Below are positions 34,494 through 46,353 of a stretch of 64,000 bases of DNA, one piece after another. Made by a program: the position numbers and the translations under genes. Source of the stretch: Pisolithus tinctorius (taxonomy: Eukaryota; Basidiomycota; Agaricomycetes; Boletales; Pisolithaceae); NCBI GenBank assembly GCA_024663395.1, contig JANFAH010000052.1, positions 124,001 to 188,000 on the forward strand, read 5' to 3'. The notes below the pieces were generated by a model. The model made no database searches. It was not told the origin of the DNA and saw only the letters and a program-made list of their open reading frames with translations. The number at the start of each line of letters is the position of its first letter. Positions within the stretch are counted from its first letter, which is position 1.

Positions 34494-36080
34494 ATGGTGA
34501 AGACCAAGCAGACAGCTAAGAAGACCACTGGGGGTAGAGCTCCCAGGGTATCTCTTGCTGGTCTAAAAGCTAGGGAAAAACAAGCTGCCAAGCCAAGCAA
34601 GGCCCATGCTAGGAAGGCCCCTGTTGCCAAGAAGAGAAGGATGAGGAACTTGGCAAGTCTCTTGTTATATTCCATCCATCTTTCTAACATTCTATGCAGT
34701 TCTGTGTGATGTGCAGGGATGGAGGGACATTGTGGCCTTGTGATCAGGCAGGTTGCAGAAGGGTAGTGTGTAACAAGTGTGTTGTGGTACCTGAGGATTG
34801 CCTTGCAGAGGTCACCCAGCTTCCTGTGACCTTCAGGTGTGTTAACCTCCTTTTTATGAATTAATGCCATTGACTTAAACTCTTGATGAACTTCAGGTGT
34901 GTTGCCTGTCATTGGAAAATGACAAGATTTGAAAGTCCTCAGCCCTATTTTGTAAGTGCATATTGCCACCCCAATCACTTCTAACTCCAAGTACAGGGCT
35001 TCTACTTGTCAGGCAAGCCAGTCCTGAAACACCCTCTTGTGGTCATTGGGGGGTTTGAGCATGCCACCACCTCTGAAGTGGCTGGTAACTCTACTGCCAT
35101 TATCCACCTCCACCTTGAGTCTCTGGAGCTTGGCCATGCCCCTGTGCATATCCTTCACACCATGTTGCAGGGATATTTCACAAAGACACCTACCACTTCT
35201 CACAACTGCCCTTCAACTTTGCCACTGAGGAGTCCAGAGCTGCCTATGACACTGCAGCATCAAAGTTAGCTTCAAGTCTGACTACCTTTGCTAAGGTAGT
35301 CATTTTCCTTACTACCCATACTGATGAAGACAGGGGGGATCTGTTCTCTGGAATGGAGAATAAGGTTCCAATAGCCACAGAGGTCTTTGAGGTAAGTCAC
35401 CATTGTTTGACTGTCACTCCCATCTGACCAGTTGCAGTTTCTGCAAGGCCTTCTGTTACCTTTCTCCAACATTGTCAAGGGTGGAGACCTCATCTTCTTT
35501 GTATGTGGTTCTACTGTAAGGAAGGAGGAGAGCTTCCAAGGACTGAAGGCAGCTGTGCAACAGTAGGTTTTCTTTCAATGTTGGTGGTTATGGCTGACAC
35601 CATATCAGTTTCAAGCCAAGGTCCATGTTGCTTTTTGATGCTGAGAGACTTCAACTAGTCACCACCATTCCCTTCCTCATGAGTGTCCTTGACTCCACCC
35701 TTGTTCAAGGCTTCCATGTCCAAAGTGCAGTCAGGTATGCCCTGAATGACTGTGGTATGTTGGGTAGGCACTCCAACATCATCCTGATGTTGTGGCAGGA
35801 GAAGGTAGTGGTGGAGAAATTTGTCTGGACTGACAAGTTCATCAGGCCTTGGGGACAACAAATGCCTGCCCAGTGCCCTCAGTGTTATAGCATTCAGAAG
35901 TGGGAAGCTGGTTGTTCAGGGCAGACTCACTCCTATGAGTGCAAGAATCCTGGCTGTGGGAAGGACACACAGGGCACATCTCAGCCTCCCCAAACCTATA
36001 CTATCTGCATGTCCAAAGGGGCTACCAAACTGACACAGGGAAAGGGGCAAACATCATCCTGGCTGTTGGAATCTTTGTAA
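34494..36080 (+). CDS. Histone H3 tail mimic fused to a PHD-like finger and a long C-terminal region
   Basis: Exon 1 (34494-34652) begins MVKTKQTAKKTTGGRAPR. After Met this matches the H3 N-terminus at 13 of 17 positions, keeping the K4 and K9 equivalents, then turns Lys/Ala/Arg-rich. A GC-AG intron leads to exon 2 (34700-34836) and exon 3 (34897-34951), encoding FCVMCRDGGTLWPC..AGC..VVCNKC...CVACHW, a PHD-like Cys/His finger. From 34997: GFYLSGKPVLKHP..., then FATEES, VVIFLTTHTDEDRGDLFSG, GDLIFFVCGSTVRKEESF, and a last exon (to 36080) with RPWGQQMPAQCPQC and CKNPGC. A 1-nt frameshift near 35182 (K-T-P where K-D-T-Y is expected) may inactivate this copy. The function is unknown. PHD fingers bind H3 tails, so self-binding or mimicry is possible. 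The exon 5/6 junction is uncertain. Confidence 0.72.
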
Positions 36081-36469
36081 AATACCCTACCTTGATACAT
36101 ATGATATGCATGTACTACAATCAAAAATGGCTGCTTTGTGTTTTCAAATTTCATATGACATTGAATGTTCAGAAAAAAATGTAATTTCCTGCAGGACAAT
36201 TCCTCCTTAAGTACTGATACACAACTGAGTAAATTTGTCCAATGTTAATTCCAATACAATGGCCAGGTTGGTAGAGTTAACTTCAATACCACAGGATAAG
36301 GATAGGATATAGGATTTTTCCACAACCATGTGGGTTCAGCCAGCTAACTACCAAGGAAGTAGTGTACTGAGTAATAAGATTGGCCAGCCCCACTAACCCA
36401 CTAGCAAGATATTGGTCTTTCTTGCAAAGTGTCTGCCCAACCATAACTCCAGGTCATGGTTCATTCCCC

Positions 36470-37330
36470 CCAGCCACATCAGCTGACCCCACTGCCAGGA
36501 CATCATCCCTTCCCCCAGCCATGTCAGCTGGCCCCACTTCCAGGTCACTAATTCATCCCATAGCTGTGTCAGCTGACCTCACTTCTAGGACACTAATTTA
36601 TCCCATAGCTGCATTGGCTGACCTCACCTCTAGGACACTAATCTATCCCATAGCTGTGTCAGCCAACCCCACTTCCAGGTCACTAATTCATCCCATAGCT
36701 GTGTTGGCTGACCTCACTTCTAGGACACTAATCTATCCCATAGCTGCACTGGCTGACCTCACCTCTAGGACACTAATCTATCCCATAGCTGCATCAGCCA
36801 ACCCCACTTCCAGGTCACTAATTCATCCCATAGCTGTGTTGGCTGACCTCACTTCTAGGACACTAATCTATCCAATAGCTGCACTGGCTGACCTCACCTC
36901 TAGGACACTAATCTATCCCATAGCTGCATCAGCCAACCCCACTTCCAGGTCACTAATTCATCCCATAGCTGTGTTGGCCAACCCCACTTCCAGGTCACTA
37001 ATCTATCCCATAGTCCCATAGCTGTGTTGGCCAACTCCACTTCTAGGACACTAATCTATCCCATAGCTGTGTTGGCCAACCCCACTTCTAGGTCACTAAT
37101 CTATCCCATAGCTGTGTTGGCTGACCCCACTTCCAGGTCACTACTTCATCCCATAGCTGCATTGGCCAACCCCACTTCCAGGTCACTAATTCATCCCATA
37201 GCTGCATCAGCCAACCCCACTTCCAGGTCACTAATTCATCCCATAGCTGCATCAGCTGACCTCACTTCCAGGTCATCAATCCATCCTATAGTCATGTCAG
37301 CTGACCCCACTTCCAGGGCAGTTGATCCAT
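36470..37330. repeat. 45 bp coding-frame-like minisatellite
   Basis: About 19 copies of a 45 bp unit ('tcatcccatagctgtgttggctgaccccacttccaggtcactaat' type). Read on + they give SADPTSRSLIHPIAV-like 15-residue repeats. Two unit variants (TSRTLIY and TSRSLIH) alternate in a partial 3-unit higher order. A short break near 37020 separates two ORFs. No start, signal or domain supports a real protein. Confidence 0.75.
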
Positions 37331-37339
37331 CATCCTGTG

Positions 37340-37802
37340 ACATAGGCTGACCCCACCTTCACAGTCTGGCCTACCCAACCCTAGGGACCACCAGCTGATG
37401 TCAGTTAGTCCCAGTTTCAGGATGAAATGTACATGTTGGATGACCCACTTTTAGGACTACAAGTGACTGAATCATGTGGTCTTGGTTGTTTGAGCAATGT
37501 GTGATGGTATGATATTTATGGGATGTGAGAACTGGTTGTGCAAGTTGCTGGAGGGTATGTGGTTTTGAGTATGGCATGAGTTGGTGTTGGTATGAGCAAG
37601 TCAGATGGGTGGGAAGAATCAGATGTGTTTGTTGGTTAAGCTCAGTGATGGAAGGCACATGGGTAGTGTTGTAGGTTTGTTGAGGTGTGTGTGTGGATCT
37701 GAGGTGTCTGCCACCTCTGTCTGTTTTTCATGCCTATGCACTGCATTATCTTATGTTAGGTTTGTTTGTAGATCTCACTGAATGTATTTTGCAACTGTTG
37801 AG
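37340..37802. other. Spacer between minisatellite and copia-type LTR
   Basis: TG-rich on +, no gene recognised. Ends with TTGAG (37798-37802), which could be one side of a target duplication for the LTR that follows. Confidence 0.4.
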
Positions 37803-38170
37803 TGTTGGAAATACTATATTAGTTCTGATGTTCTAGATGATCACATGATCTATCATGTGATGTGTTCAGTCATACAGCTCCACAATGACATCATAGTATC
37901 ATCATACATGACATCATATTCCATGACCTTCTATGCTGTTCTATACTATACATAGTAGTACTTTCCTGATACACTACTGGTCCATGCATAGGTCTACATG
38001 TATATAAACTCAGGGTATTCTACCTTAGACCCCATCAAACAACACAGTGTTCTTTCTACTGTTTACTCAAACAACTGAGCCCTTACTACAAACTCAAATC
38101 TGCCACCTCAATCAATCTATAAGGCAAGTGTTCTGCCTGATTGCTCTCATCCTTTCCTGTCCTCTGCACA
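37803..38170 (+). mobile_element. Copia-type LTR (368 bp) with adjacent half-tRNA primer site
   Basis: Starts TGTTGGAAATACT and ends CTCTGCACA. It holds a TATA box (TATATAAAC at about 37999-38007) and a pyrimidine-rich leader, as in fungal Ty1/copia LTRs. No matching second LTR or pol lies in the window; unrelated sequence begins by about 38277, so only a 5' LTR fragment remains. Confidence 0.6.
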
Positions 38171-38173
38171 ATA

Positions 38174-38185
38174 GGTTATGAGCCC
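38174..38185 (+). promoter_or_regulatory. Primer-binding site matching initiator tRNA-Met anticodon arm
   Basis: GGTTATGAGCCC lies 3 bp after the LTR end. Its reverse complement, GGGCTCATAACC, is the anticodon stem-loop of initiator tRNA-Met. Many copia-type elements prime from this internal half-tRNA. Confidence 0.6.
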
Positions 38186-38276
38186 CACCTTCTAGGCATT
38201 GGTGCTATTGTTCTGATTTGCATAGTGTGATCACTGTTGATAGACATATCCCTATGGATCAGAATGGCCTAGACCT

Positions 38277-39115
38277 TTACATGCTTTCTACGCTTAAATG
38301 TCCCCCCGCAAGCAGCATGGGGACAGAGGAAGGTCTTGTCATTGGGTTCTCCGTTCTTACCAGGTCCCCACCGAGTGAAACGGGTACTTGTCTCCCACGT
38401 GTTCTTTTAGTGCTAGGGGTGGTGGGTAAGGGGGACGCTGCATGTTTGTTTCTCTGCATGGTGGACAGTGTTGGGGGGTTGGACGGAGTGGACGGGGTAG
38501 ACTTAGTAAACAAGTTCTGCGTCTGTGTGATTGGTGTCGGGAAGGATTGCCCAGATGTCAGTAGGAACAAATGAGTATATGCACGGTCAGCTGGGAACAG
38601 GCTTGGATCGGGCACTGTCTCCAGGCTTGGGGGCCAAAAGGCATCTGTAAAAAGTGGCGAGGGACATTTGATGCTGCATGGGGTGGACGAGTTCTACAGG
38701 TTCTGCGCCTGTATGCACGATATCGATTTGGATAGCCCACACATTGGTGCGAACAAGGGAGTCTATGCGGTCGCGGCAGGCAACATTCCAGCATTAGCCA
38801 TCGCTGGTAAAGAGGGCCAAAAAGTATCTGGAGAAATCAGCGAAGGGACCCTGGGACCGATGGGTGACTAGCGATGAGATGAGATAAAGCAGCCGCAAGC
38901 TCCGAGCAGTGGTTGATGGAAGGAGTCTCTGCTGGCAGATCGAAGCGCGTAGGCTGGGCGAGATCATGGCGCACGGCATACAGGATGCAGTGCATCTGGG
39001 GTGCTTGGTTCGCACCTTCCAATAATGCGAAGACCAGCGACCCGTGTATCGAGACGCATGCCAGGGATGCGCAGCAGGGAATGATAAGCCCCTCGCAAAT
39101 TGGAAGTCGATAGCT
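38277..39115 (-). other. GC-richer segment with ~187 bp tandem duplication, possible decayed gene
   Basis: Composition changes abruptly near 38277. On the minus strand two ~187 bp units are homologous (about 38865-38680 and 38675-38490), e.g. 'gacgcagaac' versus 'ggcgcagaac' and 'tttttggccc' versus 'cttttggccc'. An open minus frame 38615-38277 (Ser/Thr/Pro-rich, with TPSTKRTRGRQV) and RYFLALFTSDG at 38845-38797 suggest gene remains. I recognise no family. Confidence 0.3.
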
Positions 39116-39241
39116 ACCCAGTCATGTCAGCCACCTGGACATGCCCCACCATAAACAGCATGTTGTTCCTGGACGCCGTTAGGCCCAGGTTTGCAAACTC
39201 TTTGTCGTCCATGATCATACCGGACCGTTAACTCCAGTCAC

Positions 39242-42200
39242 ATGCAAGAGAGGCTTGGGGGTTTTTGGGAATGTTGGGGTTTGTATGTCACGTTTTGGAA
39301 CGTCGTGCAAACTGCTTACAGGCATACTGTGCTACGAGTCATGGACAGTGACGTGCGTCACTTGTGTATAGACATCGCTGGAGTCAGTGATGATGTTGCT
39401 ATGAGCTATGAGTTTTTGCGACGCGAGTATGTGTTGGAGCGCATTACAGAGCGCAATGATCTTAGCGTAGGGTCCGTGTACCCTAGAGGACCGCTGCTGG
39501 TCTGTCGTGTAACCTCTGTCCGGGAGTTTGTGGAACAGTTCCCCTACTTGACGTTGAAGGCTATTAAATCTATTGCAGAATACCACGGCCTGTTTTTGCG
39601 ACAGCATTTGCGACGTCTTGTCTGCATGGATGCCCTTCGTGGTCATGAGTGTAGCACACGTTGTCCATCTCTATTGTATGTGTTTCGACAGCTAAAAACT
39701 GCAAGGCGCGGACAGTGCCTTGCACCGGCGCTTCCACCTGTGATTTCATTAGAGAGAAATCTCGCAGAAGTCAGGGCTATTCAGAGGGGGGAAACGCAGG
39801 CCCGACGGCAGCACACAACAACGGATGGACGAGTGCGATCTAGTTATCTGCCGATAGTCCCGATGAGTGAGAAGCTCAACATTATCCGAGATTGGCAAAA
39901 AAACATCTCGCCACAGCACCTTGCGGAGGACGTCTGTGCTGTGTGTGCTCAGATGGTTTCCTGCAGGGATCTTGTAGATGTGTTTCCAACTACAGAGATG
40001 CTTTCTGTTTTGAGAAACGATTGGTTACCTCTGGCGTGTCTTCCTCAGACATACGATTTAGTGAAATACAGTGGGGCCATTCTTTGCCCACACGGGATGC
40101 GTTGTTTACATGACGTTGCGGATGTACAGATGTGCTCATCATGTCGAAAGCTGTTGATGGCGAGGACGCCCCTGCAACCGAAGGACGCAATGGCTAACTT
40201 TCAATATTACGCGCACGCGGAGTTGCCGCAGGAGGTTCAAGATAGTATTGGGTCTGCGAGTTCTTTGGAGTTAATGCTTGTCGCAGCCTGTCGTGCTACA
40301 GTTATTACTCATCATTACCAAACTAAAAGCATTCGAGGGGGGTGTGTTCCGGAGGAAGCTAGTCAGCATTTCAACAGAGGGAATGTGGCTTTGTTGCCTC
40401 AGGACCTTATGGCGTTGTCAAAAGTCCTCCCGCCACCACCAGGTGATCTGCATGGGGCTGTCTGTGTCGTGTTTGCAGGCGGCATGTTTCGTCCAAGTGT
40501 GGATGCCCTGCGAAAGTTTCCCCCGGTGCTTGTTAGCAGGGCTAGGGTGAAATGTATGATTGAGTGGTTAATATCAAACAATGAATGGTATTCCGAAAGG
40601 GGCATTACCTTTAGTGCGGAGAATTTGGCATCACTGGTGGGTGGCGATGAGGATACAGGTGTGTTGCAAGGGATAGAGATAACACACCTTCAGAACGGGA
40701 GCGAGTCTGCAGGAGCTGATGACCGAATAGACTGGTCTGCACTGGCGGTTGACCTGGTTACTGAGACGGTTGCTTATACAGATGGTGATCGCTCCGAGCG
40801 CTCACGGCGAGCCATGAAGGCAACGGCTTTGGCTCATGCACTGAGTCACAAAAAATTTCTAGTGAGTCGGACAGGTTCTGAGATGATGAATGAGAACTCG
40901 CCGGGCTTTATGACTGCAGTCTTTCCTCACTTGGATCCATGGGGCATCGGTGCCTTTAACCATCCAGCTCGACGTCCAGATCAACAAATTTCATTTCGTC
41001 GTCAGCTCAGAAATCTGCTGCGGCAGGTTGACTCCCCCTTTGCACGGGATGCAACTTTCCCCTTCATATGTTGGAACATTTTGCAGAAACGGGCCGCGAG
41101 TGAGAACACCGCGTTTTGCATACCATCTGCATGGCGACACAGCCTTGTGAATGATGTGCGGGAAGCGGAGTCAAATATAATATCGTTGGCTGAGAAATTG
41201 GAACGGAATCCTAAGGCGCATGTGGACTCCGTGGGTGAGAAGAGGGCATTGCGTTTGTTTCGGGAACTGAATGTGATATGTCGGTCATTGCCTGGTAGTG
41301 ATGGATATAAGTTGTGTCGTCGCAACGAAATCCGGTCTTTGACACGGCGACTAGGCACCCCTGCGTTCTTTCTTACCTTGAATCCACACGACACAACCAA
41401 TTTCCTCGTCGCTCATTACGGTGGAATGGAGGTTACTCGGTGGCGTGAGTTGAGTGCTTATGAATGAGCAGTCTTCGTTGCTTCGCATCCCGCCGCCACA
41501 GCTAAGGCATTTGATGTTGTTATTCGAGGATTTATAGATATCATTGTGAAATACAACAAAGGGGTGGGTCTGTTCGGGAAATGCTCTGGGTACTATGGCA
41601 CGGTGGAAGCTCAGGGAAGAGGGACGTTACATTGTCATATGTTGCTGTGGGTCGAGGGCCATCCAAATCCAGAACGTTTGCGGTCGATGATAATGGACGA
41701 CGAACATTTTGAAGGCCTGCTTTTCCAATGGTTAGAGGATCTCATTAAATGCGAGCTGCCAGGAACGACACCTGATAGTGTTGATCCCGCGGAAACGAAT
41801 CCCGCCAAACCTGTACGACAAGGTGTTGATCGTGATGCTCGTTTACAACTCCCCCCTCAGATTGTAGAGCACGATGACGATGCTTTCATGGATGCCTTTC
41901 AGGAGTTCGTGCGACGTCTTGCTATTGAATGTAACTGGCACAAACATACACCGACTTGTTTTAAACATCTTCGGCCTGGCGAGGAGCCCGGGGATGAAAA
42001 TTGTCATATGCGAATTGATGGTTCCGTATGGATGCAGTCCTCCGTCAATCCAGAGACGCAGTCTATCGTCCTTCGTCAACTTCATCCGCGTATAAATAAC
42101 TATAATGACATTACCTTGTTTCTTCTGCAGTGTAATATGGATATCAAGTTTGTGGGCTCCGGAGTTGCAGCGAAAGCGTTGACTTACTACATCAGCGATT

Positions 42201-45200
42201 ATATTACCAAGAACAATTTACAGGTTCATGTGGGGCTTCAAGCCATCCACACAGCCATTGACAGCCATCGGAAGTTATTCTCAAATGACGTCGAATCTTC
42301 GTCTTCTGTGCGTGAACGAAATCTGTTAACGAAGACAGTTAATGCCATGATGGGTAGGCGTGAGGTCTCGCATCAACAAGTTATGAGTTACTTGATTGGC
42401 GGTGGAGATTATTATACAGCTCATGAGTTCCGCACCGTACGTTTTCACGAATTCGTGGATATCGCAATTGCACATGAGCGGCACATTGATGGTGATTGCG
42501 ACTGCGAAAGAGGGAGCACCCTCGATTGTCCGGGGAATCTTTACGGCTCTACGTGCATGGCACGTACAACCGGGGGTTCACTGTCTGTGGTGTCGGACAC
42601 TCTTGATTATTTAATGCGACCTACAGCTCCACCATTCGAGGGGATGTGTTTATGGCAGTTTCTGGAGCAAATGCAAAAGGTCAAGCGTTCGTCAACTTCC
42701 AGAGAGGCCATGCCCGAACAACGCACAGGGAACGCAGATGAAGCCTGCTTCGGTACTACAGGGCGCCCGGCGTATTCTCGTAGATTACGTGCAAGGTTTG
42801 CTAATGACACCCATCCGCAGCTTGCGACGCACGAACTCTGCATTCGCAACACCTTCGTCGTGCCGGTTCTGCTAGGGGAGTCTATTCCTTTACCACGAAA
42901 ATCGGACTACCGCATGGAGGATTTCTGTCGTGCGATGTTACTTTTGTTCCGACCTTGGCAGAATCCTTCCGAGTTGCTTCAGAATTATTCCTGTTGGACG
43001 GAGGCATTTGACACTTACCATTTCTCCGAATGGTCCTCTCAGATTATCTCAAATTTCCTAATTGAATTGGAATGTAAGGACGCGAGGGACATTGTGCGAG
43101 GGGATTATACCACGAAGACTTCCCGTGGCAACGCGTCCACGGGTTTCCGTGTACAGAAGCCATGTGAATACGATGTTGAGCTGTTGAAGGAAGCTCTCAT
43201 TCAAGATTCCGCTTTGGACTACGCGATCGAGGTCGACGCGCAAGCATTGATTTCGGACGATTCGGGTGGGCATGGCATGGCGGGGCTACCTCAGGATGAA
43301 CTGGACATAATTTCAATGTCTCGGGCTCTTCATGGGCAGGAACGTTCGAATGGGCGATCCCATACCGTGGAGGGACAGGTTATGGAAGTCAGTGCTAATC
43401 TCGAGGATCAGATAACACTCCACAATACATACATGACTTCACAGCGAAAGCGAAAGAGACCTCAGAGATGTTCGCAAGAGGGCAAGTCAAATATCAATGA
43501 TAGCTCGAGGATCCGGAAACGCCCGCGTACAACCGTGGAGGTGAATGTGGCTTCTCTCTCTGTAGAGTCCGTCCAAAGGGAGCGACTGTCTGCAGAGGAC
43601 ACAACCGATGACTGTGAAATCCAAAGTTTTGTGTCAGAGATGGTTTCCAAGTGGACCTTGCAAGACAATCCTGAGCAAAGACGTGCCTTCACAATAATAA
43701 TCGAACATATGTTGTGGCGCGATCCGGAACAGATGTTGATGTTCATTACGAGTATTGCAGGCTCCGGTAAGAGCCACCTTATTAGAGCCATTGTGGACGC
43801 GTTTACACAACAGGGACGTTCCCGAGAAATCCTGTTGAGTGCACCAACGGGTAGCACGGCCTGCCTCATAGATGGTTTCACAATTCATGCACTCACACTC
43901 ATGAACACTCGCTCCTTTAGCAAGGACAGGAAAGGTCAGCAGCGGGGTTGTAACAAGCGTAACGTGGATATGGATGAATTGCAGGACATTTGGCGCGATG
44001 TTTCGTATCTAGTTTTGGATGAGGTTTCGATGGTCTCTGCGGAGCTTCTGTCTGACATTGCAAGTCGAATTAGTCTTGCCAAAGCCGGGGATCCGACCAA
44101 AAAGGATCTGCCCTTCGGTGGGGTCAACGTCATCTTCGCTGGCGATATGGCCCAGCTCCGTCCTGTAAATGGTACTGCGTTATATTCACATGCTGTGGTA
44201 AATAACTTAACGAGGTGTACATTTGAAATGGTGAAATCTCAGTGGCGACTATTTGGTGCATTTCTATGGAGGTCTTTAACACATGTCGTACAGCTTGTTC
44301 AAAACGAACAAGCAAAAACAGACCCTATGTTCATCGAGATGCTTGCCCGCATTAGATTGGGCTCTGCAGACATGTCCAGCGTCAGCCAGCCTTCCGATTT
44401 GCATTATCTCCAACAAAGGCTACTCACCGAATTGCATAAAAAGGACAAACATGAATTCCAACAGTTCGCCGAGGCCCCGATCGTTTTCGGAGAGCGGCGC
44501 CTGCGCGATCATTGGAACGAAGAAATGGCGAAGTTTTTTGCTTGTAGTACTGGTCAACCGTTTGAATACTGTTATGCCAAACATTTCTGTGATGGTGAAC
44601 GCCTGACGGGCGAAGAAGACGATCGATTAGCATTGGTTCGGCCAAAAGAATCTAAGGACTACCTTGGACGGCTTCCTCTGTTTCCGGGCATGCCTGTCCT
44701 TATCTCGGAAAATCTGTCGGTCGCCGGAAAAGTCGTAAATGGCGCACGTGGGACTGTGCATGACATTGTTTGTACTACAGTCCATGGTAAACGCATTATC
44801 CGCTGTGTGTATGTGGCGGTTCCCGCGTCCACCCTTCTGTTGCCTGGAGAAGACCCGCACATTGTCGCTGTGTTCCCTCAAAACTGTACGTTCTCTTACT
44901 TTTCTGAACATGCAGGAAGATTCCAGATTACATGGCGCCAGGTCCCGGTAATACCTGGCTGGGCGTTCACCGATTACAAAGCTCAAGGGACAACGCTCAA
45001 AAAGGTTATCGTCGATTTAGCCAGTGCGAGAGGTGTGCAGCATGCATACGTTATGTTATCTCGTGCTCGTTCCTTGTCAGGCTTAGCCATCTTTCGATCG
45101 TTCTCGCCCCATCGATGCCTCGGTCGTTTGCAGCACGATTTGCATAACGAATTGGTGCGCCTGGCAGATCTTGACGCCGCAACAGCCACAACCTACTCCC

Positions 45201-45253
45201 AATGCCATCCAAACACTATGGTGACGTTGTCGTCGACTTCATCCCTGTCTTGA
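39242..45253 (+). pseudogene. Helitron RepHel transposase (Rep HUH endonuclease + PIF1-like helicase), one in-frame stop
   Basis: A single frame of about 2,000 codons from ATG 39242 to TGA 45253, broken only at 41465-41467 (TGA in SAYE*AVFVASHP, where Arg is expected). The N-terminal part has EYHGLFLRQHLRRLVCMDALRGHEC and Cys pairs typical of Helitron proteins. The Rep nuclease has LHCHMLLWV (HUH, about 41630) and the two-tyrosine motif YYISDYITK (42185-42211). The C-terminal PIF1-type helicase has Walker A AGSGKSH (about 43757-43776), Walker B VLDEVSM (about 44014) and GGVNVIFAGDMAQLRPV (44119), ending with FTDYKAQGTTLKKV and AYVMLSRARSLSGL. The Helitron termini (5' TC, 3' hairpin plus CTRR) were not located. 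Confidence 0.92.
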
Positions 45254-46340
45254 GGCGCCTAGACCATAGGAATTTCAGCTCTCTTATATTAGGACCAATC
45301 ATGCTTCACCGGTCTCGCATTTATAATCAAGGACTGTGCCGGTCTTTTCTCTCCGTACCCCCAATGTCTTTCCTACCATCTCCGGGTCACTTACTCAGCG
45401 CAGACCTCTGGCCAGAGGACCTGAAAGCAATTATTCACAGCCGCACGCTCGTTGACGACCTACAGCAATGGCAATCCTTCCCATCCTCTCTTAGCCATAT
45501 GGTCGAGTGGGCAACTATTGCTCGAGATCCTACCTCTGCTGATCGAAGGAGGTCGCACCTGCTCGTCTACAAGACGCTGCCCATCCCCAAACCTTTTAGT
45601 GCATTGTACCCTGTATCCGTCCATATCTACGGTTTCCTGGACAAATTCTGTGTTGGCGATTTTGGAAACTGGAATGGGTTTGTTTTATATTTTCAGAGAC
45701 CACCACGATTCTGAGAAATCGGCAGAGATTGCATGAAAGCCACATATGCAGTACAGAGCCTGTCTCTGTGCAGTGCTGGGAATACCACTGCGTGGCGGAA
45801 CCAGCTCGAGCGATTGAACCTCATGGCGACCTTTGCGAGCCGAGTTCTCAAAGTCCCGCTTCCGTCTGTTCAGTTCCGCAGCCATCTCCACATGCAGAGG
45901 AAAGTTTTTACAAAGGTATTGCATGTCCCTATGTGCCCTTCTTTTTCTTATCGTGTTTCCCAATCGTGGTCATCAGCGACCACTTGAGGCCCGAGAATCT
46001 CTACCTCAGGACCTCCCTCTGGCTCACGACATGACTGCACAGAACGCACACGATCCGAGACTGCCGGGCCCCCCATGGGAATGGAACGGGCCCGTGGAGA
46101 TTTTGGAACGAAATGAAGACGGAACAATAACGCCAATCCATGAAGTTCTACTATCCTGAGGGGACTTCGTCGAAGTCGACGCTGAGTTTGATCTCGTCGT
46201 GCTGCGTACTCAAGCGAGCAAATCTCACTTACGCGTCTTCTTGACTTGCAAGCAAGTCTTACGTCTCCAATCTGCCCGTACCGTGCAAGTGCATAACCAT
46301 CATTACTCCTTACTACAACCTATACTCTGACATCCCTCCA
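45254..46340 (+). pseudogene. Conserved-looking hypothetical gene next to Helitron, interrupted
   Basis: The first open part encodes SPGHLLSADLWPEDLKAIIHSRTLVDDLQQW... and YPVSVHIYGFLDKFCVGDFGNWNGF. Another part at about 46065-46318 encodes EWNGPVEILERNEDGTITPI then, across a TGA at 46157 (Arg expected), GDFVEVDAEFDLVVLRT. The parts resemble one protein split by introns or frameshifts; exon borders between 45715 and 46030 are unclear. No function known to me. It overlaps the helicase end by 50 bp if its frame is opened at 45202, but that start is unlikely. Confidence 0.4.
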
Positions 46341-46353
46341 GCCGACAGGAGTC

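Noticed and set aside
34494..34709. Truncated ordinary histone H3 gene
   Set aside because: After residue 18 the sequence leaves H3 completely, and a spliced Cys finger follows instead of the histone fold.
36380..37350. Repeat protein with 15-residue TSRSLIHPIAV units
   Set aside because: A 45 bp minisatellite with no signal, flanking exon or promoter; treated as a repeat.
41465..41467. Two separate Helitron genes (39242-41467 and 41546-45253)
   Set aside because: Both lie in the same frame and the protein family runs continuously across the TGA, so it is one gene with a nonsense change.
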